Shown in pieces: positions 54,573 through 64,000 of a stretch of DNA of 64,000 bases; the stretch's first letter is position 1; the number at the start of each line of letters is the position of its first letter. Source of the stretch: Blastobasis lacticolella (taxonomy: Eukaryota > Arthropoda > Insecta > Lepidoptera > Blastobasidae). Both the position numbers and the translations under genes were made by a program. Under the pieces are notes generated by a model, which was given only the letters and a program-made list of their open reading frames with translations, did not search any database and was not told the origin of the DNA. The stretch lies in the NCBI GenBank assembly GCA_905147135.1, contig LR990039.1:33849708-33913707 (forward strand). Direction: 5' to 3'.

Positions 54573-54832
54573 TATTCAATGCCTAGAAATAGCAACAAAA
54601 TACATTTCGAGATCGAGATCAGATTTTTCTGCTAAAGTGGTATCATTTTCTCCCCTCTTAGCGCCTGAAGCACATGTAATTGGACACTAAAACATCGAAT
54701 GCACTTAACGCCTCCCTAAAGCGCACACAACAGGGTTCAGATTCGCTTGCCAAAGTGTGACAAACTCCCAGACATTGCATCCCCGAAGCCTGCACCTAGC
54801 CATTGCACCGCAGCAGCATATGTCTAGCGTCT

Positions 54833-54960
54833 GCTGCCATGGCAACGGAAAGGTATTTGTTCTGATTGGTTTAGCTAAGAGGCCCCGCGCATGCTCCGTA
54901 TTGATTTCCCAGGTCCCCCGCAGGCCCAGACAGAGCTATTGTACTGAATCGATCGCATCA
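54833..54960 (+). promoter_or_regulatory. TATA-less promoter of the plus-strand gene
   Basis: GCTGCCATGGCAAC (54833-54846) is one base from the RFX X-box palindrome, ATTGG (54865-54869) is an inverted CCAAT box, and GCGCATGC (54887-54894) is an NRF-1-like core. These lie just upstream of an exon that ends in a strong donor at 55043. No TATA box was seen. The start site could not be placed exactly. Confidence 0.5.
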
Positions 54961-55043
54961 GGGCCTCGTCGGACCCCGGTAGCCTGGCAGCTTTCTTTTC
55001 GTGTGGGGAGCTCCGACGGGCAACACCTCTCGCGTGCCAAAGG
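54960..55043 (+). other. Untranslated first exon of the plus-strand gene
   Basis: GC-rich sequence ends with GTGCCAAAGG and the donor GTAAGTAAG at 55044. No ATG-initiated frame continues into it usefully. The next acceptor in the same orientation is TTTTTGCAG at 57706-57714, followed by an ATG at 57733. The 5' limit is a guess. Confidence 0.5.
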
Positions 55044-55049
55044 GTAAGT

Positions 55050-57714
55050 AAGTAATTTCATCCGGAATATAACATTGCCATCTTGTATTTCATTGTGTTG
55101 TCGCTGTTGGATTGCAGGCCGAGGGAATTTCATTTTGAAGCTTTCTACTCATTTACGGCTTGCGTAAAATTCTTGAATACATTTAAGAATGGCTTATCGT
55201 CATTTTGTGTGAATTTATTATTTATATTCGGTACAAGCCGCCGTAGAGTCCAGGGCTAGGTATGTAGTGCCGAGATTTTTTTGGCCGCGTTTTTCTGTTA
55301 TCGTGTCGAAGTGATGAAAAATAGTTGAGTTGTTGAATAGTTGAATAGTTGTAGTTAATTTTCATGAAAATCCTCGGCTTCATATTTTTATCGATGCTAA
55401 TAAACAGTAACTAATATAATAAAACAGTAAAAAAAGTGTGTCTGTAAATTCAATATAACTTTTATCTGTCTGATTGTTTGTCTGTTTGTACACGCTAATT
55501 TGAATGACATTTGTTTCGTTGTGTATCTAAATATTAAGCCTGGGCAACATATGCGATAAAATTGATTTTCGAATCTGGAACACCTGATCTAGAACTATAA
55601 TAGACTGAATAGACTGAACCATAAGAAATACGCAATGGCGCCGGTTTTGACAGTTCGGTAGTTTGGAGTCCAACTTAAAAGTTGAGCCATGTTTCATCTA
55701 AATAAATTATAATAAAATTGCGTGGAATCAGATATACAGGTTGACCTCAGGGTCACGGAGGGCGAGCGAAAGAGCCCTATAAGTATAGCAGCGGTTACAG
55801 ACGCCCTAAGCAGTCACTACAACAAAGACATAGCCAGGATTCTGTGTAGGGGAAGGGGGCAAATACAAAAAAAAACCTTTGGGAAATTAAATTAAAAGTT
55901 ACCACAAACAAAGTATGAGTTTGTTCGGAAATTTCACATTTTAACTCTTCAACCCTAAATGTTCGTAATAATGAAACCTAATACCTAAAATGAGAAATAT
56001 GGAGCCTCTTTATGCAGGCATGGGTGTAGCCTGCATTGGGCAAGGGGATGCACCCCCCCACCCCCTTCCATTAATCAAAATGGCGGAGTGCTATCGGAGA
56101 TCGACGGTTCGGCTGTCAATCCAAACCTAACACAAAAATCAAAACATTTCGCTAAACATTTAGAATTGAAGAGATAAAATACCAAATTTTCAAGCTCACT
56201 CTTCAATTTATTACCCCACATGCCAATATATGGAGCCTCCTTTATGTAGGCATGGGCGTCGGCCTGCATAGGGCAGGGGATGCATCCCACCCCCCACCCC
56301 CACCCCTCAAACAACTGCATAAAAATGGCGGCGTGCTATCGGAGACCAGCGCTTCGACTGCGGATGTGTAGAGTACAAATATGCAAATGATTGAGATCGT
56401 TATAATCGAAAGTTACAAGCTCGCCCATTCATAAATTGATTATAGTATCTATTTTTATCAATCCCGATTATATAATCTGCCTTTTATGAGGCAACTCTCC
56501 TGAACTGCCAAAAAATCGGAACATTATTTCTTTTCCATGTTCACTGACTGTTTGGGTTTAAACAAAAATTATAGCTCGCTGCGCTCGCATAATCATTCAT
56601 CGATCACCCTACTTATTAAGACCCAAAATGTCAAAGATTTCGTGCGCACTTCGCGCACTCATTCACAGGTTACAGTTACTTTTCTTACCATTCAATAAAG
56701 CACGTTGCGTTTGCTCATTCATTGATTTCCCTAAGTTACTTTTCAGAGGATTATCGACATACATATCAAAAAACATCAACAACAACTAACTGATGCATAA
56801 GATATCATTTTGATAACTGCCCTTCTGGTTCAAGAGGCAAAACTGACGACAAACGAAATGGGATATTTTTAAACACTTACAAAAACTTGACAAATATTTT
56901 TTAATCAGTTTTAAATGCATCTAAACATACTCTATTTTCAAAACCAAGTATTAATTTTGTTATGTTGTGTAGGTACAATTAAAAATATTTGAGGACATGT
57001 GTAATTGCAAACACAACGCAAATTCCCAATATTAAATAATAACTAGCAAATGCTAGTTATCCGCCGCGTTGAAACCAACGCGGTTAAATTAGTTCTGAAA
57101 CATAGTAATCACCATACAACTACTATAAAAGCCCCATATAGTAAAAAGATAATAATAATGTAGTTAGAGGGCGCCCTCTATGTGAAATTTTGAGAAGCTT
57201 TTAACGCCTATCCACAGCCCCAAACCTAGATGCAACTGCATATAGGCAAACAGGCTCTGCCTAGGGCTTACATGCGCGCGCATAGGAAACCTGGAAAATC
57301 AATACAGCTCCCGCACAAAACTAGATCTTTGTTGTCTGTCTACAGACTCTCAACTACAAACAGGTCACAAGCTTTTATTTAGCTCGCAAACTTTGTAAGC
57401 AACAAATAAACTGGAAGATAAAGCAGTGTAACTTTATGTACAAAGTACGTCATAATCCATGAAGTTTAAATATATAAGTAATTTTTAGGGTATAATCGTT
57501 TGCAAATAATAGGTCCTTACCCATGAAATTTGCGTTTAGTTTGGCGAAATTGTTTCATGAAATAAGAATTTTTACTATTCCCCCTCCTCCCCAACAAAAT
57601 CCTGAATGGATCCAACCTGCCTGAATGGATGAAGTATAAAGTGTTAGTCCCCTGTTCAGCAGTGGAGTAGGTATATAAAAAATTAAGGTAATTCACGCTT
57701 GGCCGTTTTTGCAG
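55050..57714. other. First intron of the plus-strand gene
   Basis: It holds a diverged direct repeat (about 55998-56120 and 56228-56360) containing TATGGAGCCTC, GGCATGGG, GGGGATGCA and GTGCTATCGGAGA. Otherwise AT-rich, with low-complexity words such as AGCTCGCTGCGCTCGC (56572). No other exon was recognised. Confidence 0.5.
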
Positions 57715-57732
57715 CACGCGACCGCTGACGGC

Positions 57733-57818
57733 ATGGACAACGGCATAGAAGCTGAGGCTGACACCACCACCAGTCCAGACCCACCGCTGGCTGAGAACTT
57801 TGTTACCGCCCATAACAG
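57733..57818 (+). CDS. Plus-strand gene, first coding exon
   Basis: After acceptor TTTTTGCAG (ending 57714), ATG at 57733 opens MDNGIEAEADTTTSPDPPLA followed by ENFVTAHN and two bases of an Arg codon, ending at donor GTATGT (57819). The acidic, Ser/Thr/Pro-rich start looks like a disordered N-terminus. The phase matches the exon at 62183. The 5' part of the exon (57715-57732) is untranslated. Confidence 0.72.
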
Positions 57819-57819
57819 G

Positions 57820-58395
57820 TATGTACCTCCTCGTAACAGGTCCGCCGACTTTTTTTACTACTAGCGGTTCCCCGCGGGTCTCAACCGCGCAGTTCGGATC
57901 TCTGTAAACATTCAACTATCCTGCGGAACGCTAGGAAACGTAGCCCAAGTCACTCTGCAATATTGTAGCTTCCTATTAGTTAATGCATTTTCAAAATCGG
58001 TGAGTAGTTTCAGAGACATTCACAACTCACAAACATACTAACTTTTCCTAGAATTCCCAATAGACAAGTACGATTGGATCCCGGTATTTAATTACGGTGC
58101 TTTTAGGGATTTTCCCCCATTAGGAAAATCCTTTCCCATGACATGGCTACGAAAACGGATAAAGCCTAAAGCCTACGAAATAGGTCGAAAGATCCGAAAA
58201 AAGGCTTGTTATAACTTATAACTTTTGTCTGCTTCTTTAACATTAGTTGCCTTCTAGATGTACCGTCAACCCCTGTCAGGGTTGGTGTACTATGCTCCGC
58301 CGGGTACATTGTGGTCATATATTATGTCACTATATCTATGTATATTTCGTATGCTATCAACAGAAAAATTTAGAGACGCCCGATTCGTTTAAGTT
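57820..58395. other. Intron 2 of the plus-strand gene, left part
   Basis: A dispersed repeat trace is visible at 57860-58040 (CTAGCGGTTCCCCGCGGGTC, TTCAAAATCGGTGAGTAGTT). No exon was seen before the minisatellite starts. Confidence 0.4.
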
Positions 58396-60290
58396 CAAAA
58401 TGTCCAACAGTTTCAAAATTTCAAATTCCTAAAATTTCTATTTCCCGAATGTCCAATTTCTGAAATGTCCAGCCCCCCAAATGTCCAGTCCCCGAAATGT
58501 CCAATTCCTGATATGTCCAGTTCCCGAAATTTTTAATTCCTGAAATGTTCAATTCCCATAATGTCCAATTTCTGAAATGTCCAGTTCCCTAAATGTCCAA
58601 TTTCTAAAACTTCCAATACATAAAATGTCCTAATTCTCAAATGTCCAGTCTCTAATAAGACCAAGTCCCGAAATGTCCAGTCCCCGAAATATCCAATTCC
58701 TGAAATGTCCAGTTCCCGAAATGTTCAATTCCTGAAATGTCCAGTCCCCGAAATATCAAATTCCTGATATGTGTAGACCTCGAAATGTCAAATTTTTGAA
58801 ATATTCAGTAACCGAAATGTCCAATTCCTGAAATGTCCAGCACCCGAAATGGTCAATTCATGAAATGTCCAGCCCCCCAAATATCCAGTCCCCGAAATGT
58901 CTATTCTTCGAAATGTCAAATTCCTAAAATATTCAGTTCCCCAAATGTCCAATTTCTAAAATGTTCAATACCCAAAATGTCCTTATTCTCAAATGTCCAG
59001 TCCCTGATAAGACCAAGTCTTCAAATGTCCAGACCCCGAAATGTCTAGTCATCGAAATGTCAAATTATGAAATATTCAGTTCCCAAAATGTCCAATTCCT
59101 GAACTGTCTAGTCCTACAGAAATGTAAAATTCCCGAAATGTCCAGTCCCCGAAATATCAAATTCCTGATATGTGTCGTCCTCGAAATGTCCAATTCCAGA
59201 ACTGTCCAGAGCCCGAAATGTGCAATTCCCAAAATGTCCAGTCCCCGAAATATCAAATTCCCGAAATGACCAATTTCTCAAATGTTCAGTCCCTGAAAAG
59301 TTCAATTCCTGAAATGTCCAGTCACCAATAAGACAAATTCCCGAAATGTCCATTTACCGAAATGTCCAATTCTTGAAATGCCCAGTACCCGAAATGTCTA
59401 ATTTCTCTAATATCCGGTCCCTGAAAAGTTCAATTCTCGAAATGTCCAGTCCCCAAAATGTCCAATTCTTGAACTGTCCAGTCTCCGAAATGTCCTAATT
59501 CTCAAATGTCCAGTCCCTGATAAGACCAAGTCCCTAAATGTCCAGTCCCCGAAATGACCATTTAACGAAAAGTCCAATTCCTAAAATGTCTAGTCCTCGA
59601 AATGTCAAATTCCTGAAATATTCAGTTCCTGAAATGTCCAATTCCTGAACTGTTTAGTCCTACCGAAATGTAAAATTCCTGATATGACTTGTCCTTGAAA
59701 TGTCCAATTTCTGAAATGTGTAGTACACGAAATGTCCAAATTCTCACATGCCCAGTCTTTGAAATGTCCTATCCCAAAATGTCCAGTCCCTGAAATATCA
59801 AATTCCCGAAACGTCCAGTCCCCGAAATATCAAATTCCTGATATGTGTAGTCCTCGAAATGTCCAATTCCAGAACTGTCCAGTCCCCGAAATGTGCAATT
59901 CCCGAAATGTCCAGTCTCGGAATAATCAAATTTCCGAAATGTCCAATACCTCAAATGTTCGGTCCCTGAAAAGTCCTATTCCTTAAAATATCCAGTCACC
60001 GTTATGACAAATTCCCAAAATGTAAATTTCCCGAAATGTCCAGTCCCTGAAATATCAAATTCCCGAAAAGTACAATACCTCGAATGTTCGGTCCCTGAAA
60101 AGTCCAATTCCTGAAATATCCAGTACCCGAAATGTCCAATTTCCCAAATGTGCAGTCCCTGAAAAGTCTAATTCTCGAAATGTCCAGTCCCCGAAATGTC
60201 CAATTCCAGAAATGACTAGGCGTCGAAATATCCAATTTCTCACATGTCCAGACCTTGAAATGTCTAATCCCGAAATGTCCAATTCGTCAT
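58396..60290. repeat. 16-bp minisatellite, array 1 (about 115 units)
   Basis: The unit consensus is GAAATGTCCARTYCCY, with alternate units tending to read GAAATGTCCAATTCCT and GAAATGTCCAGTCCCC, giving a loose 32-bp higher-order repeat. The step is almost always 16 bp despite many substitutions. Because 16 is not a multiple of three, every frame reads a 48-bp/16-residue cycle, which yields long open frames on both strands that are not genes. Many units carry TTCCTGAA or TTCCCGAA. Confidence 0.95.
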
Positions 60291-61070
60291 TATATTTGAC
60301 AATATTATTTTAATTTTGCTTGTGTTGCGTGCCATCTTCACAAATTAAAACAATTTATTTAAATGTGGTTCTTGGCGGGATTGGGGTTCAAACACGGTGG
60401 TACTCGGGGTTAGAGGTCATTCACAAATTCGCGTCAACTTCAAAAATGTATTAAAATTCGCGCGAGAGACAGTTCACAATACCTAGTAACCATCCACACA
60501 TTATTGCCTAGCAACCCACCAAGTCTAGCAAGTCCGAAGCAACCGAGTCAGCAAGTCCCAAATATAAAGACAGCGTCACCGACTCGCTGATACAGCGTGC
60601 TTACAATGCTCGAAAGCTGCTCACTTAGATTAGTCAGAGTTACATTAAAATTTACGCCATATACAGCATGGACGCCTGTCCCACGTTTCGCTAGTCTAAA
60701 ATATTTTTTTCTATAGCTGAGTTAGTCTTGACGCGAAGAGATCGCGTCGTAATCCCGGAAAACTGAATAAAATCATTTTCGTTCATGACAATTATAAATA
60801 TTGCTTAAAATTCGTTTTATTTAAGTACTTAATTGATTGCAAGAATTGTTTTTCAAACCACATAATCAGAAATAAAAAAACGATCCCAAGCCGGCGACGC
60901 CGCGGCCGCCGGGTACGCACTGGTAAACAGTGCGACGCCGCCGACAATATAAACGCGGCGCGGACTACTCGGGGTACGGGTCGGAAACCTTAACGCACTT
61001 TTGGCAATGCTAGGCACGGTTCCCCATCCATTTATTTTATGATTTTACCTAACCTTTATGAAATACTTCC
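60291..61070. repeat. Tail of the duplicated minisatellite module (copy 1) with a 556-bp insert
   Basis: GTCATTATATTTGAC, GAAATGTGGTTCTTGGCGGG-like sequence, GCACTTTTGGCAATGCTAGG and CACGGTTCCCC recur in copy 2 at 61637-62150. The inserted block 60410-60965 is missing from copy 2 and is flanked by TACTCGGGG on both sides. Confidence 0.85.
60401..60974. mobile_element. 556-bp insertion with 9-bp flanking duplication
   Basis: TACTCGGGG flanks the block at 60401-60409 and 60966-60974, and copy 2 of the module shows the single-copy empty site. The insert has a TATAAAG at about 60563, an AATAAA at 60766 and a GC-rich end (GCCGGCGACGCCGCGGCCGC). It has no clear terminal inverted repeat and no TG...CA ends. 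A solo LTR-like element or an unknown transposon is possible. Confidence 0.7.
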
Positions 61071-61073
61071 ATA

Positions 61074-61636
61074 TCCCGAAATGTGAAATTCCCGAAATGT
61101 CCAGTCTTCAAAATGTCCAATACCTGAAATGTCCAGTCCACGAAATGTCAAATTTCTCAGATCTCCAGTCTCTGAAATGTCTAATCCCGAAATGTCCAGA
61201 CCCCGAAATGTCAAATTCTTGAAATGTCTAGTCTTCGAAATGTGTAATTCCTGAAATATCCAGTACCCGAAATGTCCAATTTCTCAAATGTCCAGTCCCT
61301 GTTAAGTCCAATTCTCGAAATGTCCAATTCCAGAAATGTGTAGTCCACGAAATGTCCTATCCCGAAATGTCCAGTCTTTGAAATGTCCTATCCCGAAATG
61401 TCCAGTCTCCGAAATGTCAAATCCCTTAAATGTGCAGTCCTCGACATATCCAATTCCTGAAATATCCAGTACCCGAAATGTCCAATTTCTCAAATATCCA
61501 GTCCCTGGAAAGTCCATTTTTCGAAATATCCAATTCCTGAAATGGGTAGTCCTCGAAATGTCCAATTCCTGAAATGTTTAGTCCCCGAAATGTCCAATTT
61601 CTCACATGTACAGTCCCCCGAAATGTCCAATTCGTC
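61074..61636. repeat. 16-bp minisatellite, array 2 (about 35 units)
   Basis: The same unit and phase as array 1. It ends with CGAAATGTCCAATTCGTCAT exactly as array 1 does, which shows that array plus tail were duplicated as a block. Confidence 0.95.
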
Positions 61637-62160
61637 ATTATATTTGACGTAATTATTATTCTGTGAAATAAGTATTATAATTTCGCCAGTGTTGCGTAAC
61701 ATTTTCACAAATAAAATAAAATAAATAAATAAATAAATATTCGTGGACAAATTCACACAGCGCCATCTAGCCCCAAACTAAGCAAAGCTTGTTCTATGGG
61801 TGCTAGATAACTGATGTACTACTTAAATACTTTTTTAAATACATACTTATTATACATAGAACACCCAGACCCGTAACAGAAATTAAAATTCATCATTTCA
61901 ATTTCTGCCCGGCCGGGAATCGAACCCGGGACCTCTTGCGTGGCAGACCGGCGGCATGTTGACCATTGAACCACTCAGGTCGTCTACAAATATAATGTAA
62001 ATTAAAACAATTAATTGAAATGTGGTTCTTGGCGGGACTGGGGTTCGAATTCGGTAGGTACTCGGGGCACTGGTCGGAAACATTAACTATCGACGCACTT
62101 TTAGCAATGCTGGGCACGGTTCCCTAGCCATTTATTTTTAGATTTTACCTTCCCTTTATT
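61637..62160. repeat. Tail of the duplicated minisatellite module (copy 2) with a SINE insert
   Basis: The sequence parallels 60291-61070 but lacks the 556-bp insert and instead contains SINE B copy 4. GGTCGGAAACATTAACTATC and GCACTTTTAGCAATGCTGGG mark the shared right part. Confidence 0.85.
61700..61992 (-). mobile_element. tRNA-Gly-derived SINE, family B (copy 4)
   Basis: The head at 61910-61983 on the minus strand has GACCTGAGTGGTTCAATGGT and GGTTCGATTCCCGGCCGGGC; it has a 3-bp insertion after CATG. The tail (ATTTATTTATTT) is at the left. ACAAATA flanks both sides (near 61706 and 61985), a short target duplication; module copy 1 shows the empty site. Confidence 0.9.
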
Positions 62161-62182
62161 AAACTCGACCGTTTTCCTGCAG

Positions 62183-62272
62183 AATGGTGCACGACGCAAT
62201 CAAGGAGTGGGTCGAAAAATATCGCCGCAAGACCAACGACGACTCGACCCTTATTCTGCGAGAGCTGATTTG
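62183..62272 (+). CDS. Plus-strand gene, second coding exon; weak cohesin STAG/SA resemblance
   Basis: Acceptor TTTTCCTGCAG (62182) and donor GTGAGT (62273) border 90 nt that complete an Arg codon and encode MVHDAIKEWVEKYRRKTNDD and STLILRELI, ending two bases into a Cys or Trp codon. The pattern V/I-x2-W-I/V-E-x-Y-x(n)-D-x-L-x-L-x2-L-I recalls the N-terminal STAG-domain segment of cohesin SA proteins (VVDDWIESYKxDRDxALLDL). The match is short and should be treated as a hint. The gene continues beyond 62272. Confidence 0.6.
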
Positions 62273-62273
62273 G

Positions 62274-63915
62274 TGAGTACCTAACATATATTCTTTTTTA
62301 CATTACTAGAATGACAACGTGACTACTTTCCTCTGCCATTCCTATAGAAGTCCACCTGAAACTGATGAAGGTAATTTGGTGTTAGCTGTCGGCGTTGACA
62401 CCACAAAACGCCATACTTCCGGCTCCAACGCTGATCTAACTACAATAGAATTAAAACCTTTATTAATGCCGCACGTGTTGGGTTTCCAGATTTTTAACCT
62501 CTGACGAAAAAAGAGCGGTATTATAAGTACGTTTGAGATGTGTGGCTGTGTATATGTCGATCTGTGTATCTGTAGAGATGCGTGTCTGTGCGTCGTAGCT
62601 CCTGAAAGGATGCGGATTTCTCTGTGTGAAAGCCAGTTTGATTGAGATGGTTCTTGGCTTTGTTTATAAAAATAAATAGACAACTATTGTGTAGTAGGTA
62701 TCTATCTATTGTTCTAGCCCTTTCATCCACGTTCGCAATTATTTTCCGTAACCAGTTACGAAACAACACGTTTCTTTAATGTTTTCGTAACTGGTTATCA
62801 ATCTAACGCCACCGCCATACCTAGAAACAATAGAAGATTGGGGAATATTTGACCTCCTTTCCAAACTATAATTTAAAGAGTAAAACAAAGGTACCTAATT
62901 CTTGGACAGAAGGTTAACATATACAGTATGTAGTAGTAGGTGGCAACACGTAGAGCCACACCCATTCCATACAGTCCCGTTAATTTAGAGGGAAAACTCA
63001 AAGCAACTGCAGCAGGCACCAGCTCGCCGAAAGTAATGATCGACCAGACCAAAGTAGATGTTTTAGTTTTCGAACACAAACTATTATAGGTATTACGTTT
63101 TTTTATGTTTATTCTACTGAGGTTTAACGGTTCATCTCATAAAAAAGGGCTTTCCATCCAGTTTCATCCATCTCTACGTGACAAACAAGCAACCAAGCCC
63201 ACCTTAAATAGTGTGTAACTCTCACGTACAGGTGTCCTTACGCTCTGGACAAAGCCGAATACTACTAGTTGAGTATTTCAAACAAAACTGCAAAGTATCA
63301 TAACAATCAGTCCAGTATTTACCGAATAATCAACGATTTTAAATTTATCACTCAGGAGCAGCCTGTATGTAGTTGCATAGTCTAAGAAGTACCCTAAACA
63401 TTGCAAACTCATTTGAATTGCGTTACAACTCCACGCCAGATGACAGCTTAAATGAAATAACAAAAATGGTATTGTAATTTGACAATAATTTGAAGTGTGA
63501 TATAACGTCACTCGCTTTTCATGTGTCATGTCATGAATGTCAATAATGAATTATAGATCAATAGATACGTGTTGTCGTGATACAGTATGTTGAAATTGTT
63601 GCCGATTAAGCTACAATTTAATTTGTTAGAAAAAATTGTGATATGTTTTTTGTCTAATTTAAGAAAGACCTATTTAATGATGTTGCTGAGTAGCAGTCCT
63701 AAACAGGTTTCATTATTTGTCCAGAGGCTAAGGTCATTCTGTATAATAGAGCCACACCCGTAATACTGAACTAAACTACTTATACAGTGTGTGGCCTAGA
63801 ACGGGGGCAAATATTAAAAACGGAGGTTCTGTAGGTCACCAGTAATTAAATCATCATGGTCCGTACTAATTAAAATCAAAACTTAACTTTTTGTTTTCTG
63901 TAACAAACATACTTA
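62274..63915. other. Intron 3 of the plus-strand gene, no further exon recognised
   Basis: A short inverted repeat (GTAACCAGTTACGAAAC near 62748 and TTTTCGTAACTGGTTA near 62783) and short frames without motifs were noted. No further exon of the gene could be identified before the window ends. Confidence 0.4.
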
Positions 63916-63919
63916 CATA

Positions 63920-64000
63920 CATAGAGTTCACGCCTGTGTCCCACAGGTGGGGTAGGCAGAGACTATGGACCGCCACTTTGCTCTGTCCTGACACAATTCC
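63920..64000. repeat. Start of a common lepidopteran repeat, cut by the window edge
   Basis: AGTTCACGCCTGTGTCCCAC, GGGGTAGGCAGAGACTATGG and ACCGCCACTTTGCTCTGTCC match from memory an abundant moth repeat. Only its first 80 bp are visible. Confidence 0.5.

Noticed and set aside
58961..61565. Long open frames on both strands reading like NVQSPK/ISGIGHFGN repeats
   Set aside because: They are by-products of a 16-bp tandem repeat with no stop codon in its unit; all frames and both strands look alike, with no start or splice context.

Overview
The window looks like nuclear DNA from a lepidopteran insect. The evidence is short coding exons with GT/AG borders split by large introns, an AT-rich background, and a heavy load of repeats: tRNA-derived SINEs, non-LTR retrotransposon tails, MITEs and one LTR retrotransposon. 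No bacterial operon, rRNA gene, CRISPR array or genuine tRNA gene was seen.

Two host genes are supported. (1) A complete nicotinamidase gene (Naam-type) lies on the minus strand, from a TATA/Inr promoter near 43,517-43,482 to a stop codon at 3,760. Its eight coding exons join in phase to 354 codons. The protein has two N-terminal EF-hands followed by an isochorismatase-fold hydrolase with the Asp, Lys and Cys catalytic residues present. It should hydrolyse nicotinamide to nicotinate in the NAD salvage pathway. (2) The 5' end of a plus-strand gene has a TATA-less promoter and untranslated first exon at about 54,830-55,043 and coding exons at 57,733-57,818 and 62,183-62,272, then leaves the window. 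Its second coding exon weakly resembles the N-terminal region of cohesin STAG/SA proteins. A GC-rich exon-like segment with a strong donor on the minus strand (48,156-48,600) may be an alternative first exon or a non-coding transcript.

Almost everything else is intronic or intergenic repeat. 1-3,759: nicotinamidase 3' flank with an 8-bp-TSD MITE. 3,760-10,000: exons 8 to 4 with LINE and MITE remnants. 10,000-32,000: intron 3 (22.4 kb), packed with SINEs, LINE tails, a 390-bp fold-back element and several MITEs. 32,147-40,087: intron 2, of which 7.2 kb is one Ty3/gypsy-like element with identical 323-bp LTRs, a 4-bp TSD, a broken pol and an internal 84-bp tandem array. 40,088-43,500: exons 2 and 1 and the promoter. 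43,500-54,800: intergenic DNA with two hAT-type elements (8-bp TSDs, palindrome-rich ends), one nested in a third inverted-repeat element, plus a second copy of the TA-flanked MITE. 54,800-64,000: the second gene, whose intron carries about 2.4 kb of strict 16-bp minisatellite as part of a tandemly duplicated module.

The most unusual material is the 16-bp minisatellite, rich in TTCnnGAA (heat-shock-element-like) units; the family-specific palindrome arrays in the hAT-like elements; the recently inserted yet catalytically broken LTR element; and a SINE whose tRNA-like head has become two perfect hairpins.
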